NCBI RefSeq assembly: GCF_027706725.1
Contig: NZ_JAQFWQ010000077.1
Coordinates: 1 to 35,004 of the forward strand
Direction: 5' to 3'
Length of the DNA: 35,004 bases
From: Nocardiopsis endophytica
GTDB lineage: Bacteria; Actinomycetota; Actinomycetes; Streptosporangiales; Streptosporangiaceae
The position numbers and the translations under genes were made by a program. This document shows positions 16,729-23,971 of this stretch, piece after piece. The notes under the pieces were generated by a model, which was given only the letters and a program-made list of their open reading frames with translations, searched no databases and was not told the origin of the DNA. Position 1 is the stretch's first letter, and every line of letters starts with the position of its first letter.

Positions 16729-17502
16729 TCAGAGCCGACGGCCCCGCAGCAGCGTTTCGATCTGGTGCTGGACCTGCGGGCGGTAGTCGGCGGCCTGCTG
16801 CGGGATCTGGAAGCCCCCGAGGCGGTCCACGCCCTCGGTGAGCAGGCTGCCGCGCTTGTCGGCCTCCAACACCACCAGCACGCCCAGCGGGGCGGCGACG
16901 AACGCCAGCTCCAGCTCCTCCATCCGGCTCATGTAGTTCGGGCCGGGGCGGAACTCGAACTCCTGGTGGTAGGGCATCTCGTGGTGCACGCCCGAGATGC
17001 GGCCGTGCTCCATGTCGGTCTGGATGAGCGAGAAGCCCAGTCCCACCACCGCGTCGAGGACGGCCTGCTGGGCCGGGAGCGGGTGCACGGCCAGCGGGTC
17101 CAGGTCGGTGGCCGAGACGGCGCCGCCGATCTCGACGAACGTGCTCAGGCCCAGCTCGCTGCCGTACAGGGGGTGTCCCCAGGCGAAGGTGAGCGGCGCC
17201 TGGATGCTCAGCGGGTAGGTGAACGGGATCCGGCGGTGCTCGCCGGGGCCGAGCACGAACGGCCCGCCCAGGTGGACGGTGGCCGTGTCCACGGGCGCCT
17301 TGTACTCCCTGCCGTGGGCCTCCGCCTCCACGCGGGTGCGCATGCCCAGGAGGACGCGGCCGATGTGGGCCGGGGCCGCGCCGCCCACCAGGTCCACGTG
17401 GCCCTGGACCGGTTCGCCCGGGCGCACGTGCGGGTTGGGGAGGACGGTCTCGACGCGGGGAGCACCGATGCCGGGCGAGGCGGGGAGGTACATGTAGGCC
17501 AT
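16729..17502 (-). CDS. Spo0M-like sporulation-control protein 2
   Basis: This 257-residue protein is the middle of three Spo0M-type copies and is closest to copy 1. They share IQAPLTFAWG, DLDPLAVHPLPAQQAVLDA, GLGFSLI and a VLEADKRG segment. Its N-terminus (MAYMYLPASPGIGAPRVETVLPNPHVRPGEPVQGHVDLVGG) differs from the MVFKRLL and MVVKRVL openings of the others. The ATG follows AAGGA at normal spacing. The gaps before genes 1 and 2 share a leader-like stretch (a GGGACxCCC-type start and an AGAGTTCCCG/GGAGTTCCGC segment), which supports block duplication. Confidence 0.88.
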   Translation of the reverse strand: MAYMYLPASPGIGAPRVETVLPNPHVRPGEPVQGHVDLVGGAAPAHIGRVLLGMRTRVEAEAHGREYKAPVDTATVHLGGPFVLGPGEHRRIPFTYPLSIQAPLTFAWGHPLYGSELGLSTFVEIGGAVSATDLDPLAVHPLPAQQAVLDAVVGLGFSLIQTDMEHGRISGVHHEMPYHQEFEFRPGPNYMSRMEELELAFVAAPLGVLVVLEADKRGSLLTEGVDRLGGFQIPQQAADYRPQVQHQIETLLRGRRL

Positions 17503-17631
17503 GGGCGTCCTTACGGGAGCTCGGGGTTCGGCGCAGGTGGGACTCCCCGTCCGGGCACGGAGTTCCGCAGGGGCCGGATGCGGCCTCTGAGGCGGATGCG
17601 GTTCGGGGGCCGGTGCGGTTCGGGGCCGGGG

Positions 17632-18402
17632 TCAGACGAGGGCGTCGCGCACGAGCGCGGAGATGCGCTGCGCGGTGTGCGGGTCGATGGGGCCGGCGGG
17701 CGGGAGGTCGATGCGCAGCGACTCCTTCCTGCCCGGCAGCAGGCCGCCCCTGCGGACCTTCAGGTACACCCCGGTCCAGTCGGGGCCGGGCAGGAGGATC
17801 AGCTCGACCTTCTTGGCGTCGACGGCGCACCCGGGGCCGGGCGCGAATTCCAGGACCTGGTGGAAGTCCAGCTCCTGGATCCTGCTGTCCGCGGTGCCGC
17901 GCGCGGCCTCGGCGTTGGACGGGCGCAGCCCGAGGCCGTGGAGGGTGTCCAGGACGGCCTGCTGCACCGGCAGCGGGTGCACGTGCAGGTCCGCGGTGTC
18001 GGTGGCGTCCAGGGACCAGGCGAGCCGGGCGCGGGCGACGAGGCTGAACTCGGCCTTCGGCAGCGGCGCGCCCCAGGCGCGGGTCAGCGACGCCTGGAGG
18101 GGCAGCGGGAACGTGAACGGGACGGTGCGCTCCTCCCGGGGCGCGAGGGTGAAGTCCCCGCCCACCCCGTAGGTGCCCCACACCTCGGAGACGAGGACCC
18201 TGTCGCCCTCGGCGTCGACCTTCCAGACGCGGGTGCGCATCCGCAGGTCCACGACGGTGACGCGGGCCTCGGCCTGCCCGCCGACGAGTTCGATGCGGCC
18301 CCGGGCGGGCGCGCCGGGGTAGGTGTCGGGCGGGTCGAGCACGAGGTCGACCTTCACCGGATCGACGAGTCCCGCCCGCGAGAGAACACGCTTGACCACC
18401 AT
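17632..18402 (-). CDS. Spo0M-like sporulation-control protein 3
   Basis: This 256-residue protein is the most divergent of the Spo0M trio. It keeps the family outline (VKVDLVLDPPDTYPGAPARGRIELVGG, VPFTFPLPLQASLTRAWG, LHVHPLPVQQAVLDTLHGLGL). Its C-terminal half differs, with LLPGRKESLRIDLPPAGPIDPHTAQRI in place of the LEADKRG/EGVDR segment. The ATG at 18402 is chosen because AAAGG lies upstream and the resulting MVVKRVLSRAGL matches the start of copy 1. It is first in the trio, 158 bp from the HPr gene and beyond a strong terminator, so it should have its own promoter. Confidence 0.86.
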   Translation of the reverse strand: MVVKRVLSRAGLVDPVKVDLVLDPPDTYPGAPARGRIELVGGQAEARVTVVDLRMRTRVWKVDAEGDRVLVSEVWGTYGVGGDFTLAPREERTVPFTFPLPLQASLTRAWGAPLPKAEFSLVARARLAWSLDATDTADLHVHPLPVQQAVLDTLHGLGLRPSNAEAARGTADSRIQELDFHQVLEFAPGPGCAVDAKKVELILLPGPDWTGVYLKVRRGGLLPGRKESLRIDLPPAGPIDPHTAQRISALVRDALV

Positions 18403-18492
18403 GGACGCCGGCCTTTCGGAGGGGGATGACCGTGCCATAGGACGCCGCCGGGGGGCGGGGGGTTCCGCCCCGGGGTGCCGCAGGAGAAACAG

Positions 18493-18532
18493 CGGAACGG
18501 GCCCGGACGGAGGTCCGTCCGGGCCCGTTCCG
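18493..18532 (-). terminator. 19-bp terminator hairpin after the fructose operon
   Basis: Two perfectly complementary 19-base arms (left arm CGGAACGGGCCCGGACGGA) are separated by two bases. On the minus strand the stem is followed by a short T run (CTGTTTCTCC). It sits just past the HPr stop and should end the fru operon transcript before the Spo0M genes. Confidence 0.85.
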
Positions 18533-18559
18533 GCGCGCGGGAAGGGGAGGTCCCGCGCG

Positions 18560-18841
18560 TCAGGCGGACGCGCCCTCGGCGTCCAGGTCGCTCGCGAGCA
18601 TCGTGGACAGCTCGTCGACGGCCGACTCCGCGCCCTCGCCCTCGGCGGCGAGCGTGACCGTGTCGCCGTGGCGGGCGCCCAACGACATGACCGCCAGCAG
18701 GCTGCGGGCGTCGACGGGGGCGGCGCCCTCCTTGGCGATGGTCACGGGCAGGCCGGTGGCGGTGGCCGCCTGCACGAACAGGCTCGCGGGGCGGGCGTGC
18801 AGGCCGACGGCGGAGCCGATGGTGACGTCGGTGCTGGGCAT
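18560..18841 (-). CDS. ptsH: Phosphocarrier protein HPr
   Basis: This 93-residue protein accepts phosphate from Enzyme I on His15 (VGLHARPAS) and passes it to Enzyme IIA. The second family motif ARSLLAVMSLGA contains Ser47, aligned with the regulatory Ser46 of Firmicutes HPr; whether it is phosphorylated here is unknown. Length and motif spacing are normal. The ATG at 18841 has AAGGAG six bases upstream. It is the last gene of the fructose operon, 78 bp after the EIIBC stop. Being the only HPr in view, it may serve other sugar systems too. Confidence 0.95.
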   Translation of the reverse strand: MPSTDVTIGSAVGLHARPASLFVQAATATGLPVTIAKEGAAPVDARSLLAVMSLGARHGDTVTLAAEGEGAESAVDELSTMLASDLDAEGASA

Positions 18842-18919
18842 TGGGGTCTCCTTCGGGACATCGGTGGGCAGGGACGGCAAGGGGGGTTGCGCGGGTCGGG
18901 GCCGGGACACCGGCCGGGC

Positions 18920-20430
<1,511 letters not shown>

Positions 20431-20434
<4 letters not shown>

Positions 20435-20994
20435 GGCGCCGACACCTCCCTGTTCACGATCTCGGCCACCGCGGCGGCGTCCGGCGCCTGGAGGAGCGCA
20501 TCGCGGAACTCCGCGTGCATGAGGCGCCGGGCCAGGGAGGCGAGGATGGTCATGTGGGCCTCGCCGCCGCCCTCAGGGGCGGCGATGAGGAAGACGAGGA
20601 CGGCGTCCCCGTCGGGCCCGCCCCAGTCGACGCCGCCGGGGACGGTGCCGACGGCCAGGGCGGGAGCGGTGACGTGGGCGGACCGGGCGTGCGGGAGGCC
20701 GACCCGGCCGGGCATGCCGGTGGGCATCTGGGCCTCGCGCGCGGCGACGTCGGCCAGGAAGCCCTCCAGGTCGGTGACGCGCCCGGCGGCGTGCAGGGCG
20801 GCGGCGAGCTCGCGCACCGCCGCGTCGCGGTCGGCGGGGCGCATGCCGGTGCGGACGGTGGCCGCGGTGGCGAGCGGCGGTGCGCCCTCGGACCCGGCCG
20901 CCGGTTCAGTGGCCCCGGACCCGGTGGCCCCGGGCGCGGCCGGGTCGGACGCGGCGGCCTCGGAAGCAGGGGTTCGCCTGCGGAACAGCGCCAT
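20431..20994 (-). CDS. Fructose PTS Enzyme IIA
   Basis: This 187-residue protein takes phosphate from HPr and passes it to EIIB of the next gene. The phosphoacceptor is His102 in VGLPHARSAHV. The EIIA domain of about 140 residues is preceded by an unusual ~45-residue Ala/Pro/Gly/Ser-rich N-terminal extension (MALFRRRTPASEAAASDPAA...), which resembles an interdomain linker and may be a relic of a fusion. The ATG follows the fruK stop by three bases, with AAGGAG inside the fruK end. It overlaps EIIBC by four bases. Confidence 0.92.
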
Positions 20995-20997
20995 GGC

Positions 20998-21945
20998 TCA
21001 CAGCTCCTTGATGAGCAGTTCGGGTGCGGGATCGGGGACGACGTGCACCTGCTCCGGGTGCACGTCGCCGGGTCCGGGGACGGTGCTTCCGGGCAGCGCC
21101 GCGGCGGCGCGGCCCCAGGCGACGGCGGCGGCCAGCCGCTCGTGCGGTGGGCCGGAGGCGGCCAGGTACCCGGCGAGGGCGCAGTCGCCGGCGCCCACGC
21201 TGCTGCGCGGGGCGAGCGCCGGGCCGCCCGCCCAGGCGGCGCCGCCCTGGTCGACCAGCAGGGCGCCGTGCCGCCCCAGGGTGAGCAGCACCGCGCCGTT
21301 CCCGGGGGCCAGGGCGCGGCGCGCGGCGGCCACCGCGTCGCCGACGGTGGACAGCTCCTCGCCGACCAGCTCGGCCAGTTCGGCCTCGTTGGGCTTGAGG
21401 AGGTCGACGCCGCCGCCCTCGACGGCGGCGCGCAGGGCGGGGCCGGAGGTGTCCACCGCGACGGGGACGCCGTACCGGGCGGCGGCGCGGGCCAGCAGGG
21501 CGTACAGGTCGTCGGGGGCGCCCTCGGGGAGGCTCCCGGCCGCCACCAGCCAGCGCGGGCCCGAGGCCAGCAGCGCCTCGGCGGCGTCCAGCAGGGCGGC
21601 GGTCTCACCGGGGGTGAGCGGCGCCCCGGGCATGTTGACCTTGGTGGTGGTCCCGGCGGCGTCGGTGAGGGTGACGTTGCTGCGGGTGGGTGCGGCCACG
21701 TCGACCCGCTCGCAGGGGACGCCGTGCTCGGCCAGGAGCGCGGCGAGCTCGCGGCCGGGGGCGCCGCCGAGCGGGAGCAGGGCGGTGGTGTCCAGGCCGT
21801 TGCGGTGCAGGGCGCGGGAGACGTTCACGCCCTTGCCGCCGGGGTCGGTGGCCCACCCGCGGGCGCGCAGCACCTCGCCGGGGACGAGCGCGTCGACCTC
21901 CAGCGTGCGGTCGACGCTGGGGTTGGCGGTGACGGTGGCGATCAT
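20998..21945 (-). CDS. fruK: 1-phosphofructokinase
   Basis: This 315-residue PfkB-family kinase converts fructose 1-phosphate to fructose 1,6-bisphosphate. The N-terminal substrate motif TANPSVDRTLEVD and GGKGVNVSRAL are typical of 1-phosphofructokinase. DLLKPNEAELAELVG and the catalytic GAGD motif (SSVGAGDCALAGYLA) follow. The C-terminus has a Pro/His/Val-rich tail slightly longer than usual. The ATG overlaps the stop of the DeoR regulator by four bases (ATGA), and the EIIA gene starts three bases after the stop, so this is a tightly coupled cluster. Confidence 0.95.
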   Translation of the reverse strand: MIATVTANPSVDRTLEVDALVPGEVLRARGWATDPGGKGVNVSRALHRNGLDTTALLPLGGAPGRELAALLAEHGVPCERVDVAAPTRSNVTLTDAAGTTTKVNMPGAPLTPGETAALLDAAEALLASGPRWLVAAGSLPEGAPDDLYALLARAAARYGVPVAVDTSGPALRAAVEGGGVDLLKPNEAELAELVGEELSTVGDAVAAARRALAPGNGAVLLTLGRHGALLVDQGGAAWAGGPALAPRSSVGAGDCALAGYLAASGPPHERLAAAVAWGRAAAALPGSTVPGPGDVHPEQVHVVPDPAPELLIKEL

Positions 21946-22703
21946 GCGAGCACCACCCGCGGCCCGGCGGCGCCCAGCTCGTCGGCCAGGCGGGGGTCGA
22001 GGCCGGAGTCGGTGACCAGGCAGTCGACGTCGGCGAGGTCGGCGAAGCGGACGAAGCGGTCGTCGCCCACCTTGGTGTGGTCGGCCAGCAGGACGACGCG
22101 GCGGGCGGCGCGCACCATCCGGCGCTTGGCCTCGGCCTCGGAGGTGTCGGGGGTGGTCAGGCCGCGCTCGGCGGAGACGCCGTTGGTGGCGATGAAGGCG
22201 GCGTCGACGTAGACCTCCTCCAGCACCCGCAGGGCCCACCCGCCCACGGCCGCCTGGGTGCGCGGGCGCACCCGGCCGCCGATGAGCAGGGGGGTGATGC
22301 CGGGGCGGCCGGAGACCAGCGCGGCGATGGGCAGGGAGTTGGTGACGACGGTGAGCTCGCGGCCCGGGGGGAGGCGCTCGGCGAGGCGGCGGGTGGTGGA
22401 CCCTGCGTCGAGCAGCACCGTGCCCTCGTCGGGGAGTTCGGCGAGCGCGGCCTCGGCGATGCGGTCCTTCTCGGCGGCCATGAGGGTGTCGCGCTGGGGG
22501 AGGGCGGGCTCGAAGCCGATGCGCTCGATGGGGATGGCGCCGCCGTGCACCCGCCGGACGGCACCGGAGCGCTCCAGGGCGGTCAGGTCGCGCCGCACCG
22601 TCTCGTGGGTGACGTCGAACTCCTCGGCGAGCGCGGCGACCTCCACCCGCCCGTCCTCCCGGGCACGCTCCAGGATCGCCCGGCGCCGCTCTTCCCCGTA
22701 CAT
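21942..22703 (-). CDS. fruR: DeoR-family fructose operon repressor
   Basis: This 253-residue regulator has an N-terminal DeoR winged helix (RRRAILERAREDGRVEVAALAEEFDVTHETVRRDLTALERSGAVRRVHGGAI) and a C-terminal sugar-phosphate-sensing domain with LLDAGSTTRRLAERLP, VVTNSLPIAALV and ADHTKVG. First position in the fruK-EIIA-EIIBC-HPr operon argues that it represses the operon and responds to fructose 1-phosphate or a related sugar phosphate (inference). The ATG follows AGGAG by seven bases. A phased set of TGTG boxes directly upstream is the likely operator. Confidence 0.93.
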   Translation of the reverse strand: MYGEERRRAILERAREDGRVEVAALAEEFDVTHETVRRDLTALERSGAVRRVHGGAIPIERIGFEPALPQRDTLMAAEKDRIAEAALAELPDEGTVLLDAGSTTRRLAERLPPGRELTVVTNSLPIAALVSGRPGITPLLIGGRVRPRTQAAVGGWALRVLEEVYVDAAFIATNGVSAERGLTTPDTSEAEAKRRMVRAARRVVLLADHTKVGDDRFVRFADLADVDCLVTDSGLDPRLADELGAAGPRVVLA

Positions 22704-22738
22704 GTGGTTTCTCCTGTGTTTCTATGTGGTTATCTGTG
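22703..22738 (-). promoter_or_regulatory. Phased TGTG boxes upstream of the fru operon
   Basis: On the plus strand TGTG occurs at 22703, 22715, 22725 and 22735; the last three are one helical turn apart. Read on the operon's strand they are CACA boxes, with CACAGATAAC, CACATAGAAA and CACAGGAG in sequence. DeoR regulators often bind such direct repeats. An ATGTGG/CCACAT inverted pair (22724-22729, 22755-22760) overlaps the area. Binding by the fru regulator is inferred. Confidence 0.5.
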
Positions 22739-22837
22739 AGTTTAAGCATGACTCCCACATGAACACAAGAGCGACTTCACCGCGGATCGAAAGATCACCG
22801 CAGGTGAGGGCGCGTTCGGCGTCGGCGAGGGGAACGG

Positions 22838-22925
22838 AAGCGGACAGAGCCGGGCGGGCACGGGCAGAGCCGGGCGGGCACGGGTAGGCGCGGGTAGGCA
22901 CGGGCAGAGCCGGGCAGGCACGGGG
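22838..22925. repeat. Short-period GC-rich tandem repeat
   Basis: Variants of a ~20-base unit AGAGCCGGGCGGGCACGGGC, with interleaved ACGGGTAGGCGCGGGTAGGC versions, repeat over about 90 bp in the gap between the fru operon and the repeat cluster. Units differ slightly, so copies have slipped and diverged. I see no coding role. Confidence 0.7.
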
Positions 22926-23039
22926 GCTCGCACCCTCGGGGGAGAGTTAAGCGCGAGGGGACCCGGACACCCGACACATGCGCGGCCGCCGCATTCGGCG
23001 GCGACGGCTGAGCAGGTCCCCCGCTCGCGGCCCCCGGCC
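22926..23039. other. Gene-free spacer inside the 1.27-kb repeat-rich gap
   Basis: The whole stretch 22704-23971 lacks a supportable gene. Between the tandem repeat and the inverted ~220-bp repeat I see only GC-rich sequence without recognisable signals. Confidence 0.4.
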
Positions 23040-23288
23040 GGGCGGTGGGCCGTCGGAGTGTGGGGTGGATGGCGGCGACGAGGAGAGGTCGGCGGCCCGC
23101 GCCGCAGCGCTGTCGGGCGCAGCGCGTGCGGGTGGTCACCGGAGAGGGCGGCGACGGCGAAAGCGGGGCGGTTCCCAGGCACTGCTTGCCGTCCGGCGGG
23201 TTGCTCTTGGTCCGGGCGGGCGGCGCGGTGGGCAGGGTGCGTGGTCGCCCGCGTTCGTGGCGGCCGCCGCCCCGGTGCGCCCCTTCCC
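23040..23288 (-). repeat. ~220-bp interspersed repeat, inverted copy
   Basis: Read on the minus strand, this matches the units at 39-735: GGGGCGCACCG near the hairpin, then a CGACCACGCACCC segment, GGACGGCAAGCAG, a GTCGCCGCC stretch, GGTGACCACCCGCACGC and CCCGACAGCGCTGC. The hairpin 23289-23356 lies at the same end, relative to repeat orientation, as the half hairpin at 1-38. Hairpin and repeat therefore seem to form one composite element. Confidence 0.75.
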
Positions 23289-23356
23289 GGCGATGATCTC
23301 GACAGGAGTGCTGTCAAAACCGCCGGAATGACAGCACCTTCGTCGAGATCATCGCC
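23289..23356. repeat. 68-bp hairpin element (same family as 15752-15819)
   Basis: Arms GGCGATGATCTCGAC and GTCGAGATCATCGCC enclose an inner TGCTGTCA / TGACAGCA pair. Total length is 68 bp, identical to the copy at 15752-15819, with a different centre. The right half is nearly identical to positions 1-38. Confidence 0.85.
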
Positions 23357-23380
23357 AAGGGGGCGGGCGAAGGGGTGCAG

Positions 23381-23449
23381 GGGCATCCTGCGTCGTGAAA
23401 CCGACGCCTGATCAGCCAAAAAGCGTCGATTCCACGACACAGGATGCCC
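23381..23449. repeat. 69-bp imperfect hairpin of a different sequence
   Basis: Left arm GGGCATCCTGCGTCGTGAAA(C)CGACGC and right arm GCGTCGATTCCACGACACAGGATGCCC pair over about 27 bases with a few mismatches around CTGATCAG. Compensating differences keep most pairs. It does not share the TGATCTCG arms of its neighbours. Confidence 0.75.
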
Positions 23450-23509
23450 GGCCCCTCTCCGGCTGTCTGTTATGCCCGGTATATGCCGCCCGGGCGGCCC
23501 CCTCCGCGA

Positions 23510-23567
23510 TGATCTCGGGGAACTCGGGGTTAAACCGGACACGATAAGCCCGACTTCCCCGAGATCA
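23510..23567. repeat. 58-bp hairpin element, TGATCTCGGGG type
   Basis: TGATCTCGGGGAACTCGGGG and its near-complement CGACTTCCCCGAGATCA form a long stem. The right arm matches 25 consecutive bases (complementary strand) at 34910-34934. Confidence 0.8.
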
Positions 23568-23601
23568 ACACCAGTGCGCCCCCGACCCGCCGCCCCCTCG
23601 A

Positions 23602-23659
23602 TGATCTCGGGAGAAGCGACGCTAAAACCGCCCTGGTAGGGGCGTTTTTCCCGAGATCA
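23602..23659. repeat. 58-bp hairpin element, second TGATCTCGGG copy
   Basis: Arms TGATCTCGGGA and CCCGAGATCA with inner GCGACGCTAAAAC / GGGGCGTTTTT pairing; total length again 58 bp. The plus-orientation ~220-bp repeat follows at once, reproducing the hairpin-plus-repeat order seen at the window start. Confidence 0.78.
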
Positions 23660-23664
23660 ACGCG

Positions 23665-23930
23665 GAGGGGGCGAGGGGGCACCGGGGTGGTGGCCGCCAC
23701 GAGCGCGGGCGACCGCGCACCCTGCCCGCCGCGCCGCCGCCCGGACCGCCGGCGACCGGACGGACGGCAGATGGGGTCGGGGAACCGCCCGGCTGTCGCC
23801 GTCGCCGCCATCAGCGGTGACCACGCACACACCGGGTGGCCGACAGCGCTGCCTTGAGGGCCGCGGACCATTCCTCGTCGCTGCCCTCCGCCTCGCACCC
23901 CGTCGGCCCCCCGGCGGTCCGCCGGCGGTC
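23665..23930 (+). repeat. ~220-bp interspersed repeat, plus-orientation copy
   Basis: This copy carries the shared blocks GCGACCGCGCACCC, GGACGGACGGCAGATGG, GTCGCCGTCGCCGCC, GGTGACCACGCACAC and CCGACAGCGCTGCC in the same order as the tandem units at 39-735. It ends shortly before the stop of the glycoside hydrolase gene. No ribosome binding site or conserved long frame is evident. Confidence 0.75.
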
Positions 23931-23971
23931 CGACGGCGGCCCGCCGTCGGGCCGGGGACTGCGGGACGGGC

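Noticed and set aside
22742-23542. A 266-residue minus-strand frame in the repeat-rich gap
   Set aside because: It reads through hairpins and tandem repeats, is Pro/Arg-rich and has no recognised motif.
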